Below are positions 55,401 through 59,279 of a stretch of 64,000 nucleotides of DNA, one piece after another. The notes beneath the pieces were generated by a model. That model saw only the letters and a program-made list of their open reading frames with translations. It had not been told where the DNA came from and made no database searches. This DNA is from Sipunculus nudus. Lineage: Eukaryota > Annelida > Sipuncula > Golfingiida > Sipunculidae. Within the stretch, counting starts at the first letter, position 1. The number at the start of each line of letters is the position of its first letter. The stretch covers positions 86,653,056-86,717,055 of the forward strand of contig CM049310.1 in assembly GCA_026874595.1 (NCBI GenBank). Direction: 5' to 3'. Both the position numbers and the translations under genes were made by a program.

Positions 55401-56882
55401 ATGGTGAGGTTTTTCACGGTCGGCCCCCACCCAGGGTGAGCGCTCTGCAGGCTTAATGGGAAGGTCGTGCCCAACGGCCTTGTTTCACTCACAAACGAGT
55501 GCGCCTTTCGGGGGTCCTCGGTGGTATGATTACCAACCCAGGGCCCGCAGGTGCAGTAGTCACTGGGCCTGGTTAACGCCAGGATATAAAATGAGAGGAA
55601 GCCTGTGATACTGCCCTGTCACATAGTCCGAAACCGGAATGGAAATCTGCAGATGTACATATAATTAGTTAAGCTAGCATTAAAAAATGGAGGCGGTTAC
55701 CTCCAAAAAAAAATATATTTAAAAAAAAAAAAAAAAAAAAAAATTTGGTATGCAGCAAACTGACCTCTAAAACTGTCATGTATTATTCCCTGTGGAAGCC
55801 ATTTTTATAAACACCAACCTTTACACCACATAGAAGTTCAAACCTTGCATTATATTATGGTCAAATGTCTGAGTCAACCTGAATCATGTTTGCTAAATCA
55901 CCTTAGTTACCAGTCATGAATATTCATGAATATATTTCAATCTTCACTGTAGTGATGATAGAGTCCCAAGGGATTAAAGGCCTTGGAGCTCCTTTGGCAA
56001 CATCACAGTGAGAAGAGTTTAAACCAGTATCTGGCATCTTATTTTGTAAGAAGAAATAGAAGTATCATTAGTTGTCTTGTAGTCGTAGTGGAAGGTGATT
56101 TGGTTTACACTAACCTTGTTTTTTATCACTGAGTATTCCTGATATGTAGTAATGCATGTGATGAATGAACGTTCTCCTTCGACGTCAGTGCTCACCAGGT
56201 GGAGCACATGGTCCTCCTGGGCCTCTCGGTGGGCATAGGCATACTCTAATTATCAACAAAACAATTGCAAAAAATAATATATATACATTATAATTAAATA
56301 ATTATTGTTCTGTTGATCAACAAATTGATACACAAATTTATAACATACATTAACAATTTACAAAATATAATCAGATGTTGGATACTTCTGGGTTTTAACT
56401 ATAAAATAAAAAAGTTTTAAAATTAAGTAAATGAAGTAAATTTTGGGCTGACCTGGGAAACACAGTATTAATAAGGACCATATCATCTCCGGAGTCAACG
56501 GCCATTCTGATGGCTGCTTGCTTGTTTTTTTGTCAGCATCATCGTTAGTGATATCCGTGATTGACAGATGCTCCATCCTGGATATCCTGCGAGTGATACC
56601 TCGTACACTCTCCCTGGCACGACGTCTTTTGACACCCATAACTTTGGGAACATCTTTTGGTGGGTAATTCATGTCAATCTGAGGGTCTTCCAGAGGAAAC
56701 ACAGCCATGTTAGCAGACATTGCTGCCAGTAGCTGAGGTTCGTATGCTGTATTAAAGAGCTCATCTCTGTCTCTGACGTTTAATCCTGCTGGTTGTTCCT
56801 GTCTGGGTTTCAGTCCAGTTTTTGTGTCCAGTCCAAGAACGACTAGGATATCCACTAAACTGTTGTGAAGATTCCCTGCCAT
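6893..56882 (-). CDS. DENND3: DENND3 orthologue, DENN domain-containing protein 3 (complete, 24 coding exons)
   Basis: Joined coding exons, in transcript order: 56882-56453, 56245-56115, 54974-54829, 53141-53033, 49560-49363, 48831-48691, 47722-47571, 46773-46663, 45979-45883, 38728-38589, 37474-37315, 34949-34813, 31927-31755, 22108-22007, 19564-19390, 18960-18836, 18369-18201, 17640-17447, 16067-15940, 14783-14632, 9830-9694, 9286-9165, 8717-8589, 7096-6893. They sum to 3762 nt: 1253 residues plus TAA, close to the roughly 1200 residues of vertebrate DENND3. Phase is continuous across all 23 introns and every intron is GT-AG. Domain order: basic N-terminal region, uDENN (about 130-260), cDENN (about 285-400), dDENN (about 440-550), a long linker, a GRAM/PH-like segment (about 775-850) and WD40 repeats from about 965 to the end. 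The DENN tripartite module followed by C-terminal WD40 repeats is characteristic of DENND3. The family is a GEF for Rab12 in membrane traffic and autophagy, regulated in the linker by ULK kinases in vertebrates; function here is inferred by homology. Introns are up to about 9.6 kb and filled with transposable elements. Confidence 0.93.
8589..8717 (-). CDS. DENND3: DENND3 coding exon 23 (WD40)
   Basis: Residues 1144-1186 (LWVGCGRSSFLLIWDLNSNK, ICPIDVIEIKCRGISKILPV). LLIWDL is the WD strand. Acceptor CCCAAG, donor CAG|GTACTT, phase 0. The next intron (7097-8588) is AT-rich with no recognised repeat. Confidence 0.92.
9165..9286 (-). CDS. DENND3: DENND3 coding exon 22 (WD40)
   Basis: Residues 1103-1143 (AADSILCYTEDWELTHTF, EQAEQLDCFAITSNDE). 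Acceptor CATTAG, donor GAG|GTAAGC, phase 0. Confidence 0.92.
9694..9830 (-). CDS. DENND3: DENND3 coding exon 21 (WD40)
   Basis: Residues 1057-1102 (MYSVSLKGEVITWDVASMKK ... HQNNIWLC). GEVITWD is the WD strand. Acceptor TTACAG, donor CTTT|GTATGT, phase 1. The donor is confirmed because the next exon continues the blade as WLCAADSILCYTED. Confidence 0.92.
9862..10039. mobile_element. MITE family E copy 1
   Basis: Terminal TACAGTGAAACC and its near-inverse at the right end (CCACTGTA). The interior shares AAGACCT...CTCA...CGACCACC and CCACTTCAT...CATAATTTT with the copies at 15713 and 17272. About 178 bp, non-coding. Confidence 0.7.
10277..10917 (+). mobile_element. solo LTR
   Basis: 641 bp starting TGTTACAGG and ending CCGTAACA (6-bp terminal inverted repeat TGTTAC/GTAACA). 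It has a TATA box TATAAATAG at 10536-10544 and AATAAA at 10784-10789. It splits a (TA)n microsatellite, so the target duplication is hidden in the repeat. No internal coding region is attached. Orientation (plus, antisense to DENND3) is taken from the TATA-to-polyA order. Confidence 0.78.
10918..10986. repeat. (TA)n microsatellite
   Basis: About 34 TA units immediately right of the solo LTR. A shorter (AT)n at about 10256-10276 lies on its left, consistent with insertion into one tract. Confidence 0.95.
11256..12513 (+). mobile_element. hairpin-ended element, family A-related copy with about 340-bp core modules
   Basis: The 5' end is a decayed AAGTGACCCATAGTTCATGAC. The interior has repeated blocks (AGAAGATTC...GATTTGTGCCC; GGTGCCACCAGTCT...AACTGATGAAACA-like). 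A GACA/GGAC-rich tract at 12395-12465 leads to a hairpin at 12478-12508 (one C-A mismatch) and an A-run. It shares core modules with the opposite-strand copy at 19628-21667. Confidence 0.7.
12792..14250 (+). mobile_element. hairpin-ended element, family B, with 280-bp tandem core
   Basis: The 5' palindrome GTAGTCG-ACAAG-CGACTAC (12792-12810) is followed by TGTATCCGCC. The core is a 280-bp tandem array: the block CGTGAATGTAGGT recurs at 13201, 13481 and 13761. Then come a (GCG)n tract near 14183 and a 3' hairpin at 14221-14248 (TATCCGC ... GCGGATA). The 3' GGCGGATACA is the inverse of the 5' TGTATCCGCC. No coding capacity. Located in DENND3 intron 20. Confidence 0.8.
14632..14783 (-). CDS. DENND3: DENND3 coding exon 20 (WD40)
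   Basis: Residues 1007-1056 (SFVWAGSFDTCIYVIDSQS, HTDIVSDLALSPDGR), WD40 blade with the usual H-D...SPDGR turn. Acceptor TTTCAG, donor AG|GTAATC, phase 2. The next intron holds two tandem-cored repeats and a solo LTR. Confidence 0.93.
15713..15898. mobile_element. MITE family E copy 2
   Basis: 186 bp with TACAGTAAACCCTCG on the left and AAGGTTTTACTGTA on the right (inverted). Same interior blocks as copies 1 and 3. Confidence 0.75.
15940..16067 (-). CDS. DENND3: DENND3 coding exon 19 (WD40)
   Basis: Residues 964-1006 (KLWCGMGSGKLVICDASTQ), first clear WD40 blade. Acceptor GACAG, donor ATT|GTAAGA, phase 0. The next intron starts with a 186-bp MITE (15713-15898). Confidence 0.92.
17272..17440. 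mobile_element. MITE family E copy 3, abutting DENND3 exon 18
   Basis: 169 bp with TATAGTAAAACC on the left and GAGGTTATACAGTA on the right. The right terminus touches the exon 18 donor (GTAAGT at 17446-17441). Confidence 0.72.
17447..17640 (-). CDS. DENND3: DENND3 coding exon 18
   Basis: Residues 899-963 (ALWECLDHMMYFTNQYRDGF, SLPPETRAYLQNKIDPNSGE), linker into the propeller. Acceptor GTCAG, donor GAC|GTAAGT, phase 1. A 169-bp MITE (17272-17440) ends directly after this donor. Confidence 0.92.
18201..18369 (-). CDS. DENND3: DENND3 coding exon 17
   Basis: Residues 843-898 (LKNETSLWLHLVKEMWFGRK, IAEEHRDLSLTHIAAMHVIL), the helix closing the PH-like segment plus a helical linker. Acceptor AAGCAG, donor AG|GTGAGT, phase 2. 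Confidence 0.92.
18836..18960 (-). CDS. DENND3: DENND3 coding exon 16 (GRAM/PH-like)
   Basis: Residues 801-842 (LVLFPEGSQTTEVVAKLRDV, TVFLLKTDVLKIT), completing the PH-like barrel. Acceptor TTTCAG, donor ACAA|GTAATC, phase 1. Confidence 0.88.
19390..19564 (-). CDS. DENND3: DENND3 coding exon 15 (GRAM/PH-like start)
   Basis: Residues 743-800, ending HLLKVSGVIKTSLGMGRLAL then TQKR. The GMGRLALTQKRL strand pattern is typical of a GRAM/PH fold. Acceptor AACAG, donor CG|GTAATC, phase 2. Confidence 0.9.
19628..21667 (-). mobile_element. hairpin-ended element, family A-related copy in reverse
   Basis: On the minus strand it begins AACAAGTGACCTGTGGGTCA (near 21667) and ends in a decayed TAGCTCAG hairpin near 19628-19664. 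The core has repeated modules of about 340 bp with shorter ones of about 170 bp: the GCACAAAT block occurs near 19725, 20060, 20299, 20640, 20978, 21148 and 21320. Located in DENND3 intron 14. Confidence 0.72.
22007..22108 (-). CDS. DENND3: DENND3 coding exon 14
   Basis: Residues 709-742 (FLDHVRLLDLPLDRNVISRL). Acceptor TTTACAG, donor ATA|GTAAGT, phase 1. The next intron contains a minus-orientation tandem repeat element at 19628-21667. Confidence 0.9.
22556..22955. mobile_element. foldback element
   Basis: Two inverted arms: CATACCTATACTCCTTACACAG...GGGCAAAGAATTGTAATCAGAC on the left and GTCTGATTACAATTCTTGGCCC...CTGTGTAAGGAGTGTATGAG on the right. Arms of about 150 bp with gaps; no coding capacity. 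Confidence 0.7.
23026..23072. repeat. (AAT)n microsatellite
   Basis: About 15 AAT units with one interruption, in DENND3 intron 13. Confidence 0.95.
23238..24100 (+). mobile_element. family A 5' portion
   Basis: The 5' end GGGACCCATGGGTCAC and GCTCAGCTGA (23261-23270) is followed by about 500 bp clearly homologous to 1462-1960. Beyond about 23760 the similarity fades. A short GGAC-like tract lies near 24060-24095. It is either a separate decayed copy or the left part of an element split by the LINE. Confidence 0.6.
24922..24945 (+). promoter_or_regulatory. putative internal promoter of the LINE (NRF1-like and YY1-like motifs)
   Basis: TTGCGCATGCGCT (24922-24934) matches the palindromic NRF1 consensus, and AAGATGGTGGC (24935-24945) matches a YY1 site directly downstream. 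YY1 sites at +1 set the start of LINE transcription in mammalian L1. The use here is inferred from position at the 5' edge of the element. Confidence 0.5.
25095..26333 (+). CDS. LINE ORF1 protein (coiled coil, RNA-binding)
   Basis: 412 residues. A heptad-like segment at about 30-85 (NEMQCLRGSLEKSLDKLR...) predicts a trimerising coiled coil. A conserved segment at about 115-255 (CVIVKGLKQDP ... VNVVAFERLN ... VKIAFSE ... VYLQSSKSHAERVLERNFK) looks like the RRM-plus-C-terminal domain of L1-type ORF1p. An Arg/Gly-rich region follows (RGRRGGPSGRRGEGTTRGGR). The role would be RNA chaperone of the retrotransposition RNP. It ends in TAG at 26331-26333, with ORF2 open in the same frame directly after. 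The reading frame is intact. Confidence 0.85.
   Translation: MAEKEDKSTLSETSPHHKVRVVGSYEYTLSDVMNEMQCLRGSLEKSLDKLRHDLVSDINSKIETMRNEFYCQLGHMESTIETLKNRMDGYECSAPVDPGTWGFGGPGSSKRALRDCDRCVIVKGLKQDPNEDLGSKVAALVSALGNDISTKVNVVAFERLNTRGRGPGLVKIAFSEPDQKIEVLRAKACLRKTADFSQVYLQSSKSHAERVLERNFKTVLQLLPSGGDYRITGHGVIINKEDAVSAVAQDAPPGENAWQRVNNQRSRGRRGGPSGRRGEGTTRGGRHPSPQADRQMGLVPTGNKFAPLASSPEKWSQSNSVPILSQYSSTVNVGNGAVCTTQEQFGPTGPSNLTEIPHSTTMPINTPLRLIETDQDNMHSTLPSLQPVIVIVNTASDDEMVSNDERQAEVPM
26334..29848 (+). pseudogene. LINE ORF2: APE endonuclease and reverse transcriptase, with one frameshift
   Basis: The frame is open immediately after the ORF1 stop. Endonuclease motifs are QLNVAGW, SINETHLS, then after a frameshift near 26715 ICGDLNSRVGD, VVDYILV and PDHSLIE, so all APE catalytic signatures survive on either side of the break. 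RT motifs are AGIDEIPYDVL, YRGISLLCCIAK, FIDLKTAFDSV, DGVRQGDTLSPTLF and the catalytic LMYADDIVLL at about 28674-28703. The C-terminus has a zf-RVT-like cysteine/histidine cluster (CFKCNECIEDEVHFLFHC). The stop is at 29846. The 1043-residue ORF after the shift is otherwise uninterrupted, so the copy looks fairly recent. The frameshift (loss of one base or gain of two) inactivates it unless it is a sequencing error. Confidence 0.88.
29999..31546 (+). mobile_element. family A 3' portion, beside the LINE 3' end
   Basis: Begins with a 15-G run, then modules homologous to 3000-5400 in two rounds of about 680 bp, a GGAC-rich tract (31420-31495), a perfect-type hairpin at 31511-31541 and an A-run. 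No 5' palindrome is present. It lies directly next to the LINE tail. Confidence 0.68.
31755..31927 (-). CDS. DENND3: DENND3 coding exon 13
   Basis: Residues 651-708 (YVRTLLMRMGTREQHELSAL, WYKKGDCWRKMSRSKRIS). Acceptor TCAAG, donor GTCG|GTAAGC, phase 1. The roughly 9.6-kb intron that follows contains the LINE and repeat pieces on both sides of it. Confidence 0.85.
32594..33657. mobile_element. MITE, about 1.06 kb, with GTGGTTGGCTT termini
   Basis: The left arm ACTGTGGTTGGCTTAAT with CGCGGT motifs and the right arm TTTAAAGCCAACCACAGT are inverted repeats extending with interruptions for about 80 bp. Interior open frames show no recognisable domain. Located in DENND3 intron 12. Confidence 0.72.
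34250..34760 (+). repeat. decayed GGAC-tailed repeat
   Basis: GGTGGCGCCACC near 34270 and a GGACGG-rich tract at 34670-34720, followed by CTAAAAAA. It resembles the hairpin-ended families but lacks a clear terminal hairpin. Confidence 0.4.
34813..34949 (-). CDS. DENND3: DENND3 coding exon 12
   Basis: Residues 606-650 (LKPAFLYLGGILSAAQGKII, EALQEFHKLWVAEPRLFPHK), helical linker. Acceptor is TACAAG, donor AA|GTAGGT, phase 2. The next intron holds a 1.06-kb MITE (32594-33657) and a decayed GGAC-tailed repeat (34250-34760). Confidence 0.88.
35372..36917 (+). mobile_element. hairpin-ended element, family C, with about 178-bp tandem core (8 copies)
   Basis: The 5' palindrome TGTGTC-AGAAC-GACACA (35378-35394) is followed by eight tandem units. 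The block GGTCAAAAGTAGGTCAAC recurs near 35470, 35650, 35811, 35992, 36175, 36353, 36535 and 36714. A GGAC-rich tract (36845-36870) precedes a 31-nt hairpin at 36882-36912 (12 of 14 pairs, loop TTG) and an A-run. No coding capacity. Located in DENND3 intron 11. Confidence 0.82.
37315..37474 (-). CDS. DENND3: DENND3 coding exon 11 (linker)
   Basis: Residues 552-605, Ser/Pro-rich linker (MQKSSQPRRDSVGYSLTSKQ). Acceptor TTTCAG, donor CAA|GTAAGT, phase 0. The vertebrate linker carries ULK phosphorylation sites; equivalence here is not shown. The next intron holds a tandem-repeat element at 35372-36917. Confidence 0.88.
38589..38728 (-). CDS. DENND3: DENND3 coding exon 10 (dDENN end)
   Basis: Residues 506-551 (VLCTQMFTQRFL ... 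DYWSMVEEQT). Acceptor CCACAG. The donor is AT|GTAAAT, weaker than the others. It was chosen because it is the only one that keeps phase 2 into exon 11; without splicing, a TAA follows immediately. Confidence 0.8.
38846..38990 (-). mobile_element. decayed SINE fragment (reverse)
   Basis: Matches the head-proximal body of the SINEs above (GGGCACAGCC, CTGCAGAG, then a degenerate tRNA head). It is heavily diverged, with no clear tail or duplication. Confidence 0.6.
39523..40479 (+). repeat. 5' LTR
   Basis: Begins TGTCACGAAA and ends TTTCGTTACA, nearly a 10-bp terminal inverted repeat. It contains a TATA-like ATATATAAAATG near 39787 and AATAAA at 40382-40387. About 11 differences from the 3' LTR by eye. 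Confidence 0.93.
40482..40499 (+). other. primer-binding site of the LTR element
   Basis: TGGCGACCGCGACGAGAT starts 2 nt after the 5' LTR with the TGG expected for pairing to a tRNA CCA end. It resembles sites recorded for tRNA-Trp but with mismatches, so the primer tRNA is not assigned. Confidence 0.6.
40723..40889 (+). repeat. four spaced hairpin-forming 20-mers in the retroelement leader
   Basis: Copies at 40723-40742, 40772-40791, 40819-40838 and 40870-40889. The type copy is GTGCGTAACGGAACTCGCAC. Each can pair its first and last five bases around a 10-nt loop. Copy 3 changes both sides together (GTGTG...CACAC) and copy 4 keeps a G-U pair. Start-to-start spacing is 49, 47 and 51 nt. They lie between the PBS and the Gag start, where packaging or translation signals are expected. 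Confidence 0.75.
41017..43818 (+). pseudogene. Gag-protease-integrase polyprotein of the LTR element (one nonsense codon)
   Basis: Starts at the ATG 41017 (MDLKEIVALGKELGYGGDS). An in-frame TGA at 41137 interrupts early Gag; the codon reads as CGA changed to TGA, a CpG transition. The frame then stays open to 43818. Gag has a charged helix, a capsid-like region (YIERFERFAISQGWKRENWA) and one CCHC knuckle CFLCDSPAHLAKDC at 41938-41979. Protease is the RDSGCSS motif at about 42289-42309. Integrase follows directly, with no RT between: HHCC zinc module (GHETLMAGH ... CGICQR), catalytic Asp in HIALDIIG, second Asp in LTDKGTQFT and Glu in NGMIEKHNG. The polyprotein ends with a frameshift near 43790 inside the integrase C-terminal domain. 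Confidence 0.9.
43791..44148 (+). pseudogene. integrase C-terminal tail and pre-RT linker (shifted frame)
   Basis: In the frame shifted from the polyprotein, QWKGPFKVVEKFND is the GPF/Y integrase tail. It is followed by a TGA near 43862, then YHINLLKKYIQRG and an acidic linker ending VGDVELGPNL, which resembles the segment that normally precedes RT. The sequence then jumps into RNase H. Confidence 0.75.
44149..44361 (+). pseudogene. RNase H C-terminal remnant
   Basis: Back in the original frame: KFEAYLYGREF, VIQTDHKPLVYID, WAMVLQEYRFRLEAIPGKQN and DFLSRVPG, then TAA at 44359. This is the end of a Ty3/Gypsy RNase H. It lies after integrase and directly before the 3' LTR. The RT palm and the N-terminal part of RNase H are absent, so a deletion joint lies near 44141-44150. 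Confidence 0.88.
44526..44535 (+). other. polypurine tract of the LTR element
   Basis: AAAGGGGGAG lies three bases before the 3' LTR, where plus-strand synthesis is primed. Confidence 0.75.
44539..45494 (+). repeat. 3' LTR
   Basis: Begins TGTCACGAAA and ends TTTCGTGACA, a perfect 10-bp terminal inverted repeat. About 99% identical to the 5' LTR over 956 bp, indicating a young insertion. The 5-bp duplication CCTGC follows. Confidence 0.93.
45883..45979 (-). CDS. DENND3: DENND3 coding exon 9 (dDENN)
   Basis: Residues 473-505 (DTLQYMRGTKQVFDKQGFLE ... PFYEE). Acceptor TTTCAG, donor GAG|GTACTT, phase 0. The 7.2-kb intron that follows contains the LTR retrotransposon (39523-45494) and a decayed SINE fragment. 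Confidence 0.92.
46257..46401. repeat. long inverted repeat (54-nt arms, 37-nt loop)
   Basis: Left arm 46257-46310 and right arm 46348-46401 pair over 54 positions with roughly 80% complementarity, including GTTATAGC, ATGAAATGT, ATGCAAGCC and GGCTTGTGTCA. Probably a small foldback MITE in DENND3 intron 8. Confidence 0.75.
46663..46773 (-). CDS. DENND3: DENND3 coding exon 8 (dDENN)
   Basis: Residues 436-472 (FTYTEIKAEK ... RIFLDLMVNIFR), first dDENN helices. Acceptor TTACAG, donor AG|GTGAGA, phase 2. The next intron contains a long foldback at 46257-46401. Confidence 0.92.
47571..47722 (-). CDS. DENND3: DENND3 coding exon 7 (cDENN end)
   Basis: Residues 386-435. DILIANIDEGELIV is the final cDENN strand; PEFPKRPAEIFKAAL leads toward dDENN. 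Acceptor CTTACAG, donor AG|GTAGGA, phase 2. The next intron has a MITE-like stretch at about 47010-47210. Confidence 0.93.
48165..48682. mobile_element. MITE with AGTCC/GAGTC-rich ends, abutting DENND3 exon 6
   Basis: The left end has TAGTCGAGTCC and the right end GGACTCGAGTCCTACAACA, in inverted orientation. Both sub-terminal regions are full of short AAGTCC and GAGTCC motifs, as in DNA transposons with repeated transposase-binding sites. The right end lies about 8 bp from the exon 6 donor. Confidence 0.65.
48691..48831 (-). CDS. DENND3: DENND3 coding exon 6 (cDENN)
   Basis: Residues 339-385. It matches the cDENN pattern Pf-W-yvPvL...aP-fi-G (LPFEWSFPYVPVLSEAM, FIEAPGAFIMGCHS). Donor GAG|GTGAGT is followed within about 8 nt by the terminus of a MITE (48165-48682). 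Confidence 0.95.
48907..49238. mobile_element. TIR element related to MITE family E
   Basis: TACAGTGAAACCCC on the left and GTGGTTTAACTGTA on the right are inverted; the interior is unlike the shorter copies. Non-coding, in DENND3 intron 5. Confidence 0.55.
49363..49560 (-). CDS. DENND3: DENND3 coding exon 5 (cDENN)
   Basis: Residues 273-338. It contains the cDENN helix CFILDDVISLICAILC and strand RRIVFTSSNYASLTVIAE, in which RRIVFTS is the canonical cDENN motif. Acceptor TTTACAG, donor GAG|GTAAGT, phase 0. The next intron contains a 330-bp TIR element at 48907-49238. Confidence 0.95.
49622..52264 (+). mobile_element. hairpin-ended non-autonomous element, family A copy
   Basis: The 5' end AAAACAAGGGACCTATGGGT with GCTCAGCTG (49647-49655) precedes two core modules about 680 bp apart (blocks near 51174 and 51852). 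A GGAC tandem tract (52163-52205), a 31-nt hairpin at 52230-52260 and an A-run follow. Located in DENND3 intron 4. Confidence 0.72.
53033..53141 (-). CDS. DENND3: DENND3 coding exon 4
   Basis: Residues 236-272, linker between uDENN and cDENN (KRRNELCKEWALQLTRTPLP). Acceptor TTGCAG, donor GTG|GTAGAG. The next intron holds a hairpin-ended repeat element at 49622-52264. Confidence 0.9.
54040..54480. repeat. 206-bp tandem duplication
   Basis: Two diverged copies of a 206-bp unit; CACCTGTTTTACATGTTGTT occurs at 54242 and 54448. Related dispersed pieces lie near 53180-53390, 39405-39510 and 60960-61370. Confidence 0.75.
54829..54974 (-). CDS. DENND3: DENND3 coding exon 3
   Basis: Residues 188-235. 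It contains the hallmark uDENN strand CFIPLCFAVISKLPYY. Acceptor TTACAG, donor AAG|GTAAGA, phase 2 out. The next intron (53142-54828) holds a 206-bp tandem duplication at 54040-54480 and otherwise AT-rich sequence. Confidence 0.92.
55328..55741 (+). mobile_element. tRNA-derived SINE, full length
   Basis: A tRNA-like head with A box TGGCTCAGGGG (55340-55350) and B box AGTTCGAATC (55383-55392), a body of about 300 bp, and an A-rich tail. It is flanked by a perfect 17-bp target-site duplication AATTTGGTATGCAGCAA at 55311-55327 and 55742-55758. RNA polymerase III transcription is expected. It lies in DENND3 intron 2, antisense to the gene. Confidence 0.92.
56115..56245 (-). CDS. DENND3: DENND3 coding exon 2
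   Basis: Residues 144-187, core of uDENN (HVLHLVSTD ... CITTYQEYS). Acceptor ATTAG, donor AAG|GTTAGT, phase 0 out. The next intron carries a forward-strand tRNA-derived SINE at 55328-55741. Confidence 0.92.
56453..56882 (-). CDS. DENND3: DENND3 coding exon 1
   Basis: Residues 1-143. It starts MAGNLHNSLV, carries a basic stretch (VKRRRARESVRGITRRISR) and ends entering uDENN (MIWSLLILCFPG). Donor GT is at 56452-56451, phase 1. The ATG is taken as the start because an acceptor (AACAG) lies 5 nt upstream and no other start is near. The following intron is AT-rich without a recognisable element. Confidence 0.9.
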
Positions 56883-56889
56883 CGTCTCT
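56883..56889 (-). promoter_or_regulatory. splice acceptor upstream of DENND3 ATG
   Basis: An A/T-rich tract followed by AACAG precedes five untranslated nucleotides and then the ATG. At least one non-coding 5' exon therefore lies at higher coordinates. Plausible donors on the minus strand are near 57424, 58137, 59746 and 59836, but none could be chosen. Confidence 0.6.
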
Positions 56890-56924
56890 GTTAAAAAAAA
56901 AAGATAAAATTAGGGTTACAGATT

Positions 56925-57100
56925 ACAACAAGTGACCCTTGAGTCATGAAGCTCAGCTGACTGGCTTGACATAATAGTTTAATATTCATATTTCACAACA
57001 GGCATTTATCATTTGAAAACCACAGTGAGATTAACTTCAGATGTGACCTGATTCTTAAGTGATTGGTCTACACTGGTTTTGCCATTTGTTCAAATTTTGC
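56925..57100 (+). repeat. family A 5' end fragment
   Basis: ACAACAAGTGACCCTTGAGTCATGAAG followed by GCTCAGCTGA (56951-56960) matches the family A 5' terminus. No matching 3' hairpin was found, so the extent is uncertain. Confidence 0.45.
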
Positions 57101-58819
57101 ATGCTGACCTGGATATATGTGTAAACCAGAATTTTCTTTCTTTTTTTTTTACAAAAACATGCAGATGTCTACCCATGGGCCTGAATTCCCAAAACTGAGG
57201 GTAAAAAATATACATTATTTTCAAAGATTTGACCTTTAAGATCAAGGTCAAGGTTGTCAGTTTTGAGAAACTGTTTTTGAGAAACTGTTTTTGGTTAATA
57301 TAACTTCCATACACATTCCTTAATTTCTCTTAACCTAATGTTTCTCTCTTTTAATTGATACACCATTTTCCATGTACTGAACTATAAAATACAAAGAGTT
57401 CTGGTTAACATTTAAAAAACATACCTTGATTCTTATGTGTCATAGACATTCATTACATTATAATTCAAGTTACTTTATAGGAAATTTTAATAATTTGTTA
57501 TATTCAAAATTAGAACAATTAGTTATTTTAAGCACCATGGGGGCCTTGAAAATACATTAATCATTGCCATATTATATTTTATGAATTTTATTTATTTAAT
57601 TTCTAAGGAATGTAGTTTCATGCATTTATTTAAAATTGTCATTCTCATTCATATTGGAACATCACCTGTATCTGCTGAACATGATTTGTAGTGCCACCTC
57701 TGTAGCAAAATAAGCTTTTTTTTAAAGGCAATATTGCCAAGGTCAAATACTTTGACATCTCCAATGCCAGAAATTTCAATGGTGCTCATGTCAGGAGACA
57801 CTCTCTACAATTGACCTTTGACCTGAATAGTGGTGATGTCACATGAATAGACAGGAAACAGGACATGTCTGACCTCATCCAGACCAACTAAATCATGGAC
57901 ACACAGTGGTCACTAGTCCACTGAAAATTTTCTAGTTTTTATCAAAACACATATTTTATTATTAATGTCATGGCAGGTATCATAAAAGTAAAATTTCATG
58001 AAACTGACCACTGAATTTCAGTCTGACTTATGGAACACTGTAATCCAGGGAAATATTATATATATACACAGTAACAAACCATCTCCGTTTCCAATCTTCC
58101 TTGTTAAATAATGCTTCCTTTTTAAAACTTACATACCTCATTTCTGCCATATCACACATGAATAAAAATTTGAGTCATTAATTTGGAAGATGTTTATCTA
58201 TCTTGTAACAAGCTGCTGAATGTGATATGTTACAGTGCGGGTGTATCACATGATGGACTAAGCTGATAATAGTGATAAGAGCCTGAAGGGGAGGTGTTTA
58301 TGATTAAATAAATATCCTGAATGACCCTATAGTAAGTACTGCCACTAACCCACTAAACATGACCTAATTTAGATTTCCAGATCAAATGTGAGACCCTGTT
58401 TAACCTGGCTGCACATGCCTGACCGTATGGATCTCAGGACTTAATACACAATTTAAATACTGATTGGTCTTAAGACTTTCCAGTTATTACTATATTTCTT
58501 ATAAGGAAACATATGTATGATAGTTGGCATGAATTATAAGGTTCATATAATTGCGACCACCCCCAAAATTACGACCACCTTTCTTGGTCCCAAATATACG
58601 ATCCATGTAACTTAGAGTTTCACAAATAAGACCACCCCCAAATTACAACCACTTTGGTCAGTCCCCAAGGTGGTCGTATTTGTGGGGTTCGTCTGTATAT
58701 ATATAGAGAGAGAGAAAGAAAGAGATAGATAAAAATAGTAGATAGATATAGAATAAGCTCTACCTGCTTTATTGTTTTAATACCTGTAATTTTATATTAT
58801 CAAGAGGGATAAAGGAATT

Positions 58820-59253
58820 TTTTTTTTAATAATTTTTTTGGTGAAGGGTAACCGCCTCCATTTTTTAATGCTGACTTATCTAATTCTTAACCTATGTATA
58901 TACATCAGCAGAGTTTCCATTTCTGTTTGGGACAACTTGACAGGGCGGTAGCACTCAATGCTTCTTATCATTTTTATATCCTGGTGTCACCCAGGCCAGG
59001 TGTCTACCGCACCTTTGGGTCCTGGGTGTGTAATCATCCCCATTGCTGGATCATAACACCAAGGAACCCCCCAATGACGCACTCGTATGTGGGTAATACA
59101 CGGCTGTGGGGCACAGCCTTCCCATTACGCCTGCAGAGCCCTCACCCTGGGTGTGGGCCGACCGTGAAAAACCTCACCGCCTCAGCTGAAATTCAAACCC
59201 ATGATCTCCCGGCTTTGAGTCCTGTGCTCTACCCCTGAGCCACAGAAGCTGGT
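58820..59253 (-). mobile_element. tRNA-derived SINE, second copy (reverse)
   Basis: Reverse-complement relative of the SINE at 55.3 kb: the tRNA-like head lies at about 59180-59253, the T-rich tail at 58820-58832. The 12-bp GATAAAGGAATT occurs at 58808-58819 and 59268-59279 as target-site duplication, with an extra A-run beside the head. Confidence 0.88.
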
Positions 59254-59279
59254 CAAGAAAAAAAAAAGATAAAGGAATT

